Shown here: positions 53,855 through 62,923 of the stretch, in pieces
Layout: every line of letters starts with the position of its first letter
How positions within the stretch are numbered: position 1 is the stretch's first letter
Assembly (NCBI GenBank): GCA_934457145.1
Contig: CAKSHP010000005.1
Location: 36,072 to 100,071 of the forward strand
Origin: an uncultured Clostridia bacterium
Lineage (GTDB): Bacteria > Bacillota > Clostridia > UBA1381 > UMGS1253
Direction: 5' to 3'
Length of the DNA stretch: 64,000 bases
Program-made: the position numbers and the translations under genes
Notes under the pieces: generated by a model
The model's database searches: none
What the model was told of the DNA's origin: nothing
What the model saw: only the letters and a program-made list of their open reading frames with translations

Positions 53855-54839
53855 CCGGGAACTTCAAAAAGCTATTAAACTATACACAACAATAGAGCAC
53901 GAAGACTTTGGGCTTGGCTTTGTATCTGATCATGAGATTTCCAGAGTGTTTGAAGAGGAAATATGTGAAGCAGAAGAACCTGTTATGGAATATAACAAGG
54001 AACAATTTCTTAAGGATGTTTTTATGGCTGAAGAGCAATATGAGACCTTAAAGCAAATTCTTACATATAAGAAAAACATCATTCTGCAAGGTTCTCCTGG
54101 TGTTGGTAAGACATACCTTGCCAAACGTTTTGCCTATTCATTGATGAGAAAAACTGATTCATCGCGTGTAAAACTCGTGCAATTCCATCAGAATTATAGT
54201 TACGAAGATTTTATCATGGGATATAAGCCTGATGGTGAAGGTTTTAAACTTGTAGATGGTGTATTTTTTGAGTTTTGTCAAAAAGCTGAACGTGACGGTG
54301 AGGATCACTACTTTATAATTGATGAAATCAACCGAGGAAATGTCAGCAAAATCTTCGGTGAACTTATGATGCTTATTGAAAACGATAAGCGCGGTATTGA
54401 GAAATTAAGACTTGCATATAAAAATGTATTATTCGCTGTTCCTAAAAATGTTTATATTATTGGGATGATGAATACGGCAGACAGAAGTCTTGCAATAATG
54501 GATTATGCTCTCAGACGTCGTTTTAGTTTTTATGAGATTGAACCAGCATTTGGCAAAGACAATTTCAAACACCATTTAAAAGCAAATGGTGTTACCGAGT
54601 CAATGATAAAGAAAATAAACGATAATTTTATCGCATTGAATAATTACATAGCGGATGAAAAGAACAGCGGATTGGGTTCTGGGTTTAGAATTGGTCATAG
54701 TTATTTTTGTACTAAACCAAATTGCGACGAAGATAAATGGTACGCAAATATAATTAAATTTGAAATTCAACCTATGCTAGAAGAATATTGGTTTGATGAA
54801 AAAGACAAGGTTGGTGAATGGATGGGGAAAATTAAATGA
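53823..54839 (+). CDS. McrB-type AAA+ GTPase/ATPase restriction subunit
   Basis: 338 residues, the size of BsuMI YdiS. Walker A GSPGVGKT (residues ~95-102), Walker B HYFIIDEINRG, and the McrB signature MMNTADRSLAIMDYALRRRF, which marks GTP-dependent McrB AAA+ motors. It lacks the N-terminal DNA-binding part found in fused McrB; that part is likely supplied by the preceding gene. Forms hexamers that translocate DNA and activate the McrC nuclease. Overlaps McrC by 4 bp. Confidence 0.92.
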   Translation: MKIAGIDQSFDRELQKAIKLYTTIEHEDFGLGFVSDHEISRVFEEEICEAEEPVMEYNKEQFLKDVFMAEEQYETLKQILTYKKNIILQGSPGVGKTYLAKRFAYSLMRKTDSSRVKLVQFHQNYSYEDFIMGYKPDGEGFKLVDGVFFEFCQKAERDGEDHYFIIDEINRGNVSKIFGELMMLIENDKRGIEKLRLAYKNVLFAVPKNVYIIGMMNTADRSLAIMDYALRRRFSFYEIEPAFGKDNFKHHLKANGVTESMIKKINDNFIALNNYIADEKNSGLGSGFRIGHSYFCTKPNCDEDKWYANIIKFEIQPMLEEYWFDEKDKVGEWMGKIK

Positions 54840-55939
54840 GTAAATCAAAAAGTCTAATTCCTATAAAGAATTTGTTCTTTATGCTTTGCTATGCTTGGAA
54901 TGTTTTATCGATTAAAGATACTGTTAAACTGCAAGAAGAGTCATTTGATAATGTTTATAATCTTTTGACTAGATTGTTGATTTTTGGAGTACGCAAAATT
55001 GTCAAGAGAGGGTTTAATAGATCCTACATTGAGCAAGAAGAATTGCTTAGTACAGTTCGTGGGAAAATTAATCTTAACGAAACCATTAAATTAAGATTGA
55101 GACACGAAATGAAATGTGCATGTACTTTTGACGAATTTTCAAAGAATAGTTCATTTAATCAAATTGTTAAATATATAATACTAAGCACATTAAAAAATAA
55201 TCATGTAGATAATAGTCTGAAAAAAGATCTGCGCTCTCTTCTGCTATACTTTAACGAAATTGATTCTCTTGAGCCAACAAACTCTGTTATATCAAGACTG
55301 ATCTTTAATAGGAACAATCAATACTATAAAATGCTTATAAATATATGCGTCATGATATACAAAGGAACAATAGTAAATGAAGAAAACGGAAAGCGTACCT
55401 TCAAAGACTTCTTTCGTGAAGAACAGATGCAGAAAGTCTACGAATTGTTTATTTTGAATTTTTATGCGATAAATTTAGACAAATCAGTGTATAAAGTACA
55501 TGCTCCTAAAATCAAATGGCATCTCGATACCGAAGAAAGCGGCTGGGATGAATTTTTTGAAATAGAGACGAATTTAGGAGATAGAAGAACTGATATAGTC
55601 GTGGAAAATAAAGAATTAAACTATCAGTTTATTATGGATGCAAAATATTATAAAGAAATGCTTGTAAATAAGTACTATGATAAGAAAGCAAAGACGTACA
55701 GACTTGCTCATGTTAATCAGGTACGAGGGTATATTTTGGATAGTGAATATAAGGGCGAAAAATTCGGTGCACTTATTTATCCAACTGTATACGGAGATGA
55801 ATATAACAAGGGGAAAATGGTTCCAATTCATGATGCAAATATTATTATGAAAACTTTAGATTTAAATCGTGAATGGTCAGAAATAGAAACTGACTTATTA
55901 TCATTTATCTCAACAATAGACAGAAAAATGATTGGGTGA
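54836..55939 (+). CDS. McrC-type nuclease subunit
   Basis: 367 residues. LIPIKNLFFMLCYAWN opens the McrC N-terminal domain; the PD-(D/E)xK core appears as FEIETNLGDRRTDIVVENKE with FIMDAKYYKEM (Asp...Asp-x-Lys). McrC binds the McrB ring and cuts DNA. Together with the two preceding subunits it makes the restriction half of the system. Seven bases to the next gene. Confidence 0.92.
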   Translation: MSKSKSLIPIKNLFFMLCYAWNVLSIKDTVKLQEESFDNVYNLLTRLLIFGVRKIVKRGFNRSYIEQEELLSTVRGKINLNETIKLRLRHEMKCACTFDEFSKNSSFNQIVKYIILSTLKNNHVDNSLKKDLRSLLLYFNEIDSLEPTNSVISRLIFNRNNQYYKMLINICVMIYKGTIVNEENGKRTFKDFFREEQMQKVYELFILNFYAINLDKSVYKVHAPKIKWHLDTEESGWDEFFEIETNLGDRRTDIVVENKELNYQFIMDAKYYKEMLVNKYYDKKAKTYRLAHVNQVRGYILDSEYKGEKFGALIYPTVYGDEYNKGKMVPIHDANIIMKTLDLNREWSEIETDLLSFISTIDRKMIG

Positions 55940-55945
55940 ATCTAT

Positions 55946-56884
55946 ATGAAGGTGTGTAGTTTGTTCAGTGGAATAGGCGGTATAGATCTCGGCTTTCAAC
56001 AAGCTGGGTTTGATATCGTGTGGGCAAATGAGTTTGATAAAGATGCTGCTACTACATACAGAAAGAATTTTGGTGCAGAACATCTTATTGAAGGAGATAT
56101 AACAAAAGTTAATATCAATATTATTCCAGATTTTGATGTCTTGGTTGCTGGATTTCCTTGCCAACCATTCTCAATAGCCGGGAAGCAAAAGGGCTTCAAC
56201 GATGAACGTGGGGATTTGTTTTTTGAAATAGCCCATGTTGTTGAGGCCAAAAGGCCGAAAATCATTTTTTTAGAGAATGTTGCCAATCTCCTTGAACATG
56301 ATGAAGGAAAATCATTTCTTACTGTATACAACGCCTTGGTTCCTTATGGATATAGCTTTAAATATCAGGTCATGGATTCTTATGATTACGGTAATGTTCC
56401 CCAACATAGAAGCAGAATTTTTATTGTGGCATTTCTTGATTATAAGCAATGCGATAAATTTGTATTCCCCGGGAAAATTGAAAATACGACAAATTTAAAC
56501 GATATTTTGTTTCGTAATATAAGACATGATGATTGTTATTACTATAATGAATCAAGCTTTTATTACAATGACTTGAAAAGAATTGTGACCGACAAGCGTG
56601 CACTATATAAAATATGGGATTCTGGCGTTTCTAAGAAAGCACATTATGTGTGTCCAACATTAACTGCTAATATGGGTACATATCCTGACAGAGTTCCCGT
56701 TATTTTAGATGACTATGGCATTAGAAAGATAACACCGTATGAATGCCTGGCATTACAGGGATTTCCAAAAGAGTTCCGGTTTCCTAATGTTCCTCTTAAC
56801 AGTGCATATAAGCAATGTGGTAATAGTGTAGTGGTGCCGGTCATCAGGAGAATTGCAAAACAAATAAAAGAAGCAATAAGGTGA
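55946..56884 (+). CDS. DNA (cytosine-5) methyltransferase 3, Dcm-like
   Basis: 312 residues. Motifs: SLFSGIGGIDLGFQQAGF (I), AGFPCQPFSIAGKQ (IV), FLENVANLL (VI), VPQHRSRIFIVAF (VIII), YKQCGNSVVVPVI (X). The shortest and most Dcm/HaeIII-like of the three; paired with a vsr gene 5 bp downstream. It may be the cognate methylase of a second site, or a solitary methylase carried by the restriction operon. Confidence 0.94.
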   Translation: MKVCSLFSGIGGIDLGFQQAGFDIVWANEFDKDAATTYRKNFGAEHLIEGDITKVNINIIPDFDVLVAGFPCQPFSIAGKQKGFNDERGDLFFEIAHVVEAKRPKIIFLENVANLLEHDEGKSFLTVYNALVPYGYSFKYQVMDSYDYGNVPQHRSRIFIVAFLDYKQCDKFVFPGKIENTTNLNDILFRNIRHDDCYYYNESSFYYNDLKRIVTDKRALYKIWDSGVSKKAHYVCPTLTANMGTYPDRVPVILDDYGIRKITPYECLALQGFPKEFRFPNVPLNSAYKQCGNSVVVPVIRRIAKQIKEAIR

Positions 56885-56888
56885 GTTT

Positions 56889-57314
56889 ATGGATGTTCAT
56901 AGCAAGGAAACCCGAAGCTATAATATGTCAAAAATCAAAAGTAAAAATACAAAACCCGAAGAAATTGTCAGAAAATTTTTATTTTCAAAAGGATTCAGAT
57001 ATCGTAAAAATGATAAACGTTTACCTGGACATCCTGATATAGTGTTACCAAAATATAAAACAGTAATTTTGGTTAATGGATGCTTTTGGCACGGTCATGA
57101 ACGATGCAAGTATTTTGTATGGCCTAAATCAAATGAAGAGTTTTGGAGAAAGAAAATAAATTCGAATATAGAACGAGATAAAAAGAACATTAGTGCCCTC
57201 AAACAACTGGGATGGAATGTTCTGGTTGTGTGGGAATGTGAACTGAAAAAGAATAGTTCCGAAACATTAAATAGTATTTTAAAAAATCTGAGTGCTGAAA
57301 ACAACAATTGCTAA
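56889..57314 (+). CDS. vsr: Very-short-patch mismatch endonuclease Vsr
   Basis: 141 residues. MSKIKSKNTKPEEIVRKFL, then LPGHPDIVLPKYKTVILVNG with CFWHGHERCKYFVWPK matches Vsr, including the catalytic Asp in PDIV and the zinc-linked Cys/His. It nicks at T:G mismatches formed by deamination of 5-methylcytosine, protecting methylated sites from C-to-T mutation. Its place behind the third methyltransferase is the canonical dcm-vsr arrangement. Confidence 0.95.
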   Translation: MDVHSKETRSYNMSKIKSKNTKPEEIVRKFLFSKGFRYRKNDKRLPGHPDIVLPKYKTVILVNGCFWHGHERCKYFVWPKSNEEFWRKKINSNIERDKKNISALKQLGWNVLVVWECELKKNSSETLNSILKNLSAENNNC

Positions 57315-57334
57315 AATAATTTTTAAATAAAGTT

Positions 57335-57646
57335 AATAGAGTTTAATATGAATCCAACAAGAACAATAAACAGCGTTGATAAATTTCTGCTTTTTGTTAA
57401 ATGCTACCAATATTAAAGGCAAAAGTCGCGATGCGTATATAATTGCATTTGAGAAAGATTATGCAAGCAACGAAAAGGGTACAAGGACTATCTGGACATG
57501 CTTAAAAAGTTTTCAAAGAAAGTAAAAATATGAAGTTTTTGAAATCATTGTTGCTCCCAAGAGAGCAGATGCAAATACAAGCAAAAGGGCAAAAGAAATT
57601 TGGTAATAGAACAATTACAAAGATGACTTATACGGAGGAATCAATA
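57335..57646 (+). pseudogene. Decayed coding remnant between vsr and the next gene
   Basis: The ~330-bp gap contains protein-like pieces in different frames: MNPTRTINSVDKFLLFVKCY, then SRDAYIIAFEKDYASNEKGT and RTIWTCLKSFQRK, then EVFEIIVAPKRADANTSKRA. Each is broken by stops or frameshifts. They may be parts of one former gene; identity unknown. A ribosome binding site (ACGGAGGAATC) at the end belongs to the following gene. Confidence 0.4.
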
Positions 57647-59608
57647 ATGACCGAAATTGAAAAGAGGAAAAAATTAGCTTCACTTCCATGGCAAGCGCTT
57701 TTTGATTTGGCAATAAAAAAGGACATTGACGAATCACTCATTAAAGGTAAAGAAAAAAGCGTGATTATTTCCAAGTTACTTATTGGAGATTTACTTTCAG
57801 ATAATGAGGTCGATAACCTCGTAAATGACTATATTTATGGAGACAGAGTTTCTTTTACTCTTTGGAATTTTGAGAAAAAACTACTGAAAGCACAATATGA
57901 TATAATATACAGTTTGGAAGGTAATACAGAAACTTTTTTATCTGTTTCGGGGTTTAGAGGATTATCCATTCTTTCCGTAAAAGATTGTATGGACAGAATC
58001 GAAATTCTTTATGTATACAGCAAAGAATATAGTTTCATCAATGAAGATGGCAAAAATGACAGTGTATGGGAACAACATCGCGGTTGTTTATGGGTTGGAG
58101 TGTCTGCTTCTTATTTGGCATGTATTAGCAAGCACGATAAAATGACGAATTGTATTGTAAAATATATAGTATCAAAAATAAGAATTCCCCTTACACAAAT
58201 TAAACCGCCTAAGTCTGCGATAGAACGCTGTATTACGCAGATAGCAAGAAGCAAAATCGTATTACAGGGGACTAACGGAGAAAAAACAGTGGTTTCGCGC
58301 TCAGAAGGACTTACCGATGCCCAATTGGAAGAAATACAACGAATTCAAGAAGGAAGATTTGACACATCCGGGAGTTATATTGCTGAGATTACAGAAGATG
58401 CACAGGCAACTATCAAATATAATGTAAAAAAAGGAAGTATCGGCATTTTAAAACATCTTTCTGCTTCTGTTCTTTTCGCTTGGTCACAAGCGGCGATATC
58501 AATAATATTGGAAGAAATAGAAAATCTAAAAGGAAGGCCTGCAAAAGAAATTTTTAACGAGTTAGGATTGGAAATCAAATGGGCATACTTATCAAATAAT
58601 GAAAAAGTACAAGCAGAGTGGTTTTTATCACAGGCAATTGCGTGTTTAGGATCGAAAGAGGAAGGAATAAGTGTAATTCCAAATTATGTTAAAAGTATTC
58701 TTTTAAATGAGAAACTCTTTACTATTATACCAAGAATATACTGCGAACAGTGTTCAGGTTATGAAACGCCTTGTTGTACTGAATGTGGAAAACCATTAAA
58801 AGCTACTTCTAAAGGACAGTTATATTGCTCATGTGGTGCACCTGTGCAACTTCAATGTTCAGAAGGCCATAGATATTGCAGAGCAGAAAATTGGTTTATT
58901 CCAACATCAAAAATGTATAATATATTAAATCAAAACATTCAATGTGTGTTTAAACAAGATTCTCCGGGTCTGATAATGTGTATTATGGGAGATTGTCTAC
59001 ATATTGCACATTCAAATTCAGTTAACACTGACGGCGTGGAACTTCACTTTGGTGATATTGACTGCTTTTTAAACCTTCCTGAACCTAATGATAACGCACG
59101 TGAATTTGCAGTTAAATTAGGCGAAAAATGTGATGGCTCATGCACAAATGCAAAGGTATGTAAATGTGTAAGTAATAGCTCGATGGCTTGTTTGCCAAAA
59201 ATTTTCTATACGGTTATCCCTGGATTTCGTCCTCAACCTCACAAAGGATTAGAATATGGTGATGTGTCTGGTGAAATAAAAACTGAAAACCATTCTTATG
59301 AAATGAAGGGAATTATTAAAAAGAACAGCAAAAATTCTACCCGTTCTACAAGAACAGTTGGCGAGCTGATAAGCACACATCTTTTATCGACATCTAAAGA
59401 AGGAGAGGAAATCATTCGACAATTTGTCGAGCAAGGACTTGTAGATGGTCGTGTTGATGTTATAGCTGTAATTGCACCGCAATATATTGATAGTTCGTTT
59501 AAAGGTACACTACGCTACCTTGCCAAACTTGTTGGCAAAAGGGTTTTGTTTATTGAATTAGATGATGTTGCAAGATTGATTATTAAAAATGATACAATAT
59601 CAATATAA
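57647..59608 (+). CDS. Large Cys-rich protein with possible SAP-like N-terminus and nuclease-like C-terminus
   Basis: 653 residues from the ATG at 57647 (CGGAGG upstream; upstream in-frame codons belong to the decayed remnant). The N-terminal ~40 residues (LPWQALFDLAIKKDIDES, then KGKEKSVIISKLL) resemble a SAP/LEM-type DNA-binding helix pair. The middle is helical. Residues ~365-415 hold several CxxC pairs (CEQCSGYETPCCTECGKPL, LYCSCGAPVQLQC), a likely zinc module. The C-terminus (SKEGEEIIRQFVEQGLVDGR, then VDVIAVIAPQYIDSSFK) could be a degenerate restriction-endonuclease-like fold. No named family recognised. A defence role is inferred from position behind the R-M operon. Confidence 0.6.
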   Translation: MTEIEKRKKLASLPWQALFDLAIKKDIDESLIKGKEKSVIISKLLIGDLLSDNEVDNLVNDYIYGDRVSFTLWNFEKKLLKAQYDIIYSLEGNTETFLSVSGFRGLSILSVKDCMDRIEILYVYSKEYSFINEDGKNDSVWEQHRGCLWVGVSASYLACISKHDKMTNCIVKYIVSKIRIPLTQIKPPKSAIERCITQIARSKIVLQGTNGEKTVVSRSEGLTDAQLEEIQRIQEGRFDTSGSYIAEITEDAQATIKYNVKKGSIGILKHLSASVLFAWSQAAISIILEEIENLKGRPAKEIFNELGLEIKWAYLSNNEKVQAEWFLSQAIACLGSKEEGISVIPNYVKSILLNEKLFTIIPRIYCEQCSGYETPCCTECGKPLKATSKGQLYCSCGAPVQLQCSEGHRYCRAENWFIPTSKMYNILNQNIQCVFKQDSPGLIMCIMGDCLHIAHSNSVNTDGVELHFGDIDCFLNLPEPNDNAREFAVKLGEKCDGSCTNAKVCKCVSNSSMACLPKIFYTVIPGFRPQPHKGLEYGDVSGEIKTENHSYEMKGIIKKNSKNSTRSTRTVGELISTHLLSTSKEGEEIIRQFVEQGLVDGRVDVIAVIAPQYIDSSFKGTLRYLAKLVGKRVLFIELDDVARLIIKNDTISI

Positions 59609-59649
59609 ATGTGTTAGTTTTTTATAATTGAACCTAATCAAAGTAAAAA

Positions 59650-59678
59650 TTGATAACTTCTATATCGAAAAGTATAAA
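59650..59678 (+). promoter_or_regulatory. Predicted promoter of the ArsC-like gene
   Basis: TTGATA, 17-bp spacer, TATAAA. Confidence 0.5.
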
Positions 59679-59716
59679 CAATCTTTTCTGAAAATTGATA
59701 TGTGAGGAGAATTATA

Positions 59717-60067
59717 ATGACAAAATTTATATGTTATACAAAATGCACAACTTGCCAAAGGGCGAAGAAATGGCTTGATGACAACAACATTGAATGTGAA
59801 CTTCGTGACATAAAAGAGAATAATCCGAACTTTGAAGAATTGAGTAAATGGTATAAAATAAGCGGTCTGCCATTAAAGAAATTCTTTAACACATCTGGAC
59901 TTTTATATAAATCAATGTGTCTGAAAGACAAACTGACCGCTATGTCGGAAGAAGAACAGTTAAAGATACTTGCAACAGACGGAATGTTAGTTAAACGTCC
60001 GCTTTTGATCGGCGAAGATTTTGTTTTGGTTGGATTTAAGGAAAAGGAATGGAGTGAAAAATTATGA
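59717..60067 (+). CDS. ArsC/Spx-family thioredoxin-fold protein
   Basis: 116 residues from the ATG at 59717 (GAGGAG upstream). FICYTKCTTCQRAKKWLDDN carries a CxxC redox pair, and GMLVKRPLLIG is the conserved Arg motif. ArsC/Spx/YffB proteins include arsenate reductases and transcription regulators. No arsenic genes are near. The stop overlaps the start of the flavin reductase-like gene, so the two are co-translated. Confidence 0.88.
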   Translation: MTKFICYTKCTTCQRAKKWLDDNNIECELRDIKENNPNFEELSKWYKISGLPLKKFFNTSGLLYKSMCLKDKLTAMSEEEQLKILATDGMLVKRPLLIGEDFVLVGFKEKEWSEKL

Positions 60068-60628
60068 GAAAGAATTTTGGAGCAAAAGCGTACCTTTACC
60101 CTATGCCGGTGCTTATCATTGGTTCGTATGACAAAAAACGGAAAGCCTGATGCAATGAACGCTGCTTGGGGCGGAATCAGTGAAGAAACAGAAATTTCAA
60201 TTTGCATAAGTGCAGAACACAAGACAACTAAAAACATCATTGCAAGAGGTGCGTTTACCGTGAGCATCGCAGACGCGGAAAATGTTGTTACTTGCGATTA
60301 TGTCGGTATCGTTTCGGGCAATGAAGAGCCGGACAAAATTGAAAAAGCAGGCTGGCACGCCGCAAAGAGTGAATTTGTGGATGCACCACTTTTTGATGAA
60401 CTGCCTATGACACTAGAATGTAAACTTATTAGCTATTACGAGAAAACTTGCAGACTTGTAGGCGAAATCGTAAATGTCTGTACAGACGATAGAATTCTTG
60501 GTGAAGATGGCAAAATTGATTTGAACAAATTCTCCCCTATCACCTATGACCCGGTACATTATACTTATCGTAAAATTGGCGATGTGGTCGGTAAAGCATT
60601 TAGCGATGGGATGAAGTTAAGAAAATAA
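60064..60628 (+). pseudogene. Flavin reductase-like protein, frameshifted in a poly-A run
   Basis: The ATG at 60064 begins NFGAKAYLYPMPVLIIGSYD, the usual start of this flavin reductase family. A run of six A at 60130-60135 then shifts the frame, and translation stops at the TGA at 60148-60150. The remainder continues in another frame as NGKPDAMNAAWGGISEETEI through HYTYRKIGDVVGKAF to 60628. Removing one A restores a ~187-residue FMN-binding split-barrel protein. True mutation, slippage or sequencing error are all possible. Confidence 0.75.
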
Positions 60629-60654
60629 TTTTAATTATACAATGGAGAAAAAGC

Positions 60655-61884
60655 ATGCGCATAGAATATGTTCTAATTGAAAAGCAAAATGACCAACAAC
60701 AAAATCCTAGCAAACGCAGAATTGTTGGTTTGCTAAAAAATCAGTTTCCTGATATGACATCAAATGTGATATACATTCAAGGCAAAAGAAAAAAATTCGA
60801 AGTTGAATACAAAATCACATGTTGTTCTGCAACAGACGATGAAAGTTTAGACAACATTTATAATATTTTATTGGGGTCAAATCATACTGATAAAGCGAGA
60901 AGTGCTGGGTTGTTAGAAGAAGTAAACGCCAAAATATCAGAACTTATAAAAACTAATAAACAATATCATCTTGTTTTAGCGAGTGATGGATTGTCAGAAT
61001 ATTTTTGTAATAAAGCATATCCTAAATATCAACATTTTGAACGACAATTGCGACATTTGATATTTAAAGTAGTTACTAAGGCTTATGGAAATATGTGGAC
61101 TGAAGCAACTTTTTCAAAAGAATTACGTAAAGAAATTAAAGAAAAAGTCAGAACTACTGGAAACAATACAAGAGAGGAAGTACTAATCGAAGAATCATTA
61201 CATGAGATGACAATGGCTCAGTTAATAGATTATTTATTTCATGGTGTTTGTGAATTGGATATAATAACTGAACTTGATGAACATTATCCATCAAAAAAGC
61301 TGAAAGAACTTTCGCGTGAAGAACTTATTGAATTACTTGAAAAATCCAGAAGGAAATCTGTATGGAATATGTTTTTCGTAAATGAAATTGATATTGATGA
61401 ACCTGGGTCGAAATTAATAGTTTTAAAGAATAATAGAAACAAAGTCGCGCATTGCAAGCAATTTTATTCTGCTGAGTACAAACAAACTATGGAATACATA
61501 GATATGTTTATACCTGAGATTGAATCAGCAATTGAAAATGCAACAATTACCGATGCGTTAACAACTAGAGATATATTGATAGGATTTAGTGACTACACAA
61601 TTAAGTTAGCATCACAAATAGGGCAAATGGTTGCACCAGCACTACAAAGAATGGCAGATATAAGCACGCAAATAACTCAGGTATTCGCAAATTCTGCTTT
61701 GCAAAGAATGTCAGAAATTATTTCTCAAATTAACACTTCACCATATTGGGATGCAATAGCTAAAGCACAAGAAAATCTGTCGTCATATAACTTTCCTCAA
61801 TTATATTTACAAACCTCAGAAGATGTCTTGACGAATGAAGAAACTGTTGATGAGGATAATGGTGAACAAGAAAATGAAGAATAA
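60655..61884 (+). CDS. HEPN-motif protein, putative RNase/abortive-infection type
   Basis: 409 residues. An alpha/beta N-terminal part (~residues 1-120) is followed by a helical region with RNKVAH at residues 261-266, an R-x4-H motif. That motif is the catalytic signature of HEPN ribonucleases found in toxin-antitoxin and abortive-infection systems. The C-terminal ~120 residues are amphipathic helices with a repeated ALQRMADI/ALQRMSEI. No antitoxin of known family is adjacent. It lies in the defence island and is followed by a conserved gene of unknown function. Confidence 0.65.
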   Translation: MRIEYVLIEKQNDQQQNPSKRRIVGLLKNQFPDMTSNVIYIQGKRKKFEVEYKITCCSATDDESLDNIYNILLGSNHTDKARSAGLLEEVNAKISELIKTNKQYHLVLASDGLSEYFCNKAYPKYQHFERQLRHLIFKVVTKAYGNMWTEATFSKELRKEIKEKVRTTGNNTREEVLIEESLHEMTMAQLIDYLFHGVCELDIITELDEHYPSKKLKELSREELIELLEKSRRKSVWNMFFVNEIDIDEPGSKLIVLKNNRNKVAHCKQFYSAEYKQTMEYIDMFIPEIESAIENATITDALTTRDILIGFSDYTIKLASQIGQMVAPALQRMADISTQITQVFANSALQRMSEIISQINTSPYWDAIAKAQENLSSYNFPQLYLQTSEDVLTNEETVDEDNGEQENEE

Positions 61885-61928
61885 GAATATTCGAGAAATT
61901 TACAAGAGATGTTATGAGGTGGTTTTGA

Positions 61929-62851
61929 ATGAAAATAAACTTTGATAAAAGAAAAATAGCAGAAGCTACTGTAGGCATAGTTCAAAAGACTCTAGATAGT
62001 GGAAAAAAGTGGCAGTTGATACTAAAAAGAATGTAGAAAGTGCAATTGAAAAAGCAAAGAATGATTCACTGGAAAAGAAATTAAAGAAATTAAATCCGGT
62101 ATTTCCTGAACAGAATCAAAGCGAAGACTTTAATTTACCCAATATGATCACTATTGTTGATGATGCTATAAGAAGAGACGAAAAACTTTGCGAAGGTGCT
62201 ATAGGTTATTTGAAAAATGATACAGGCATAGAAATACTTTGTTTGTATGACGAAGCTATTGAGTTTAGTAGCCTTCATTTTATACCAGCACCACTTTGTG
62301 ATGCAACATATTATGTAGATAGTTTTGACAGAACCAAATACATACGCACAGATTGCATTTTTAGCAAAGCTCATGAAGAAAGAATTGCTGAATTAAAACA
62401 TATGGCATACTGTCTTGGAGCTAAGCATTGTTCTATCGAAATAGATGAGTCTATTTCGAATGTGAATGCACAAAAACGCAATGCATCGGTTATTGAAGAT
62501 GTGTATAGTGCGGATACACAAGAATCCATAGAATCCACTTTAAAACAAAGCGGTAGTGATTCAAGAAGTGGTAAAGTGGAAATAGAATTCGAAGGCAATT
62601 CAAACTGTGTTGAACCCGAACTTAAATGGTTTTTGTATGATGATAATATAAACCGACTTATTGAAATGAGAGCAAGTAATTCTAACCTAATTAAGTCAGA
62701 AGCCTTAGACTTATCAGGAGCATCATCAGCGACAATGTCTCAGAAAACTGCATATGCAATTGATAGTGCAGTTGGAGGCGGAGGGGTGTCTTTAAGTTCT
62801 CAGGCCGAAAAAGAACATCATAGCAAGCTTATGTATCATATAGAATTTTAG
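61929..62851 (+). pseudogene. Conserved hypothetical protein, frameshifted in a poly-A run
   Basis: An ATG at 61929 with GAGGTGG upstream begins MKINFDKRKIAEATVGIVQK, then TLDSGKK. At a run of six A (62003-62008) the frame ends in a TAG at 62034-62036, while an adjacent frame continues VAVDTKKNVESAIEKAKND to 62851. Adding one A joins them into a ~307-residue protein. Alternatively translation starts at the GTG at 62009 (280 residues) without a ribosome binding site. The protein has an amphipathic N-terminus, an alpha/beta core and a Ser/Gly-rich C-terminus (SGASSATMSQKTAYAIDSAV). Function unknown. Confidence 0.6.
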
Positions 62852-62868
62852 GATTTATAATTCCTTCG

Positions 62869-62897
62869 TTGACTTACGCCATTTCTTGTGGTACTGT
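62869..62897 (+). promoter_or_regulatory. Possible promoter of the 62924 gene
   Basis: TTGACT, 17-bp spacer, TACTGT with TGG before it; weak -10. Confidence 0.35.
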
Positions 62898-62923
62898 TTG
62901 TGTTGCCGAAGGAGGTGGCACGA

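Noticed and set aside
59734..60267. 177-codon open frame on the minus strand
   Set aside because: Antisense to the ArsC-like and flavin reductase-like genes; no recognisable protein features.
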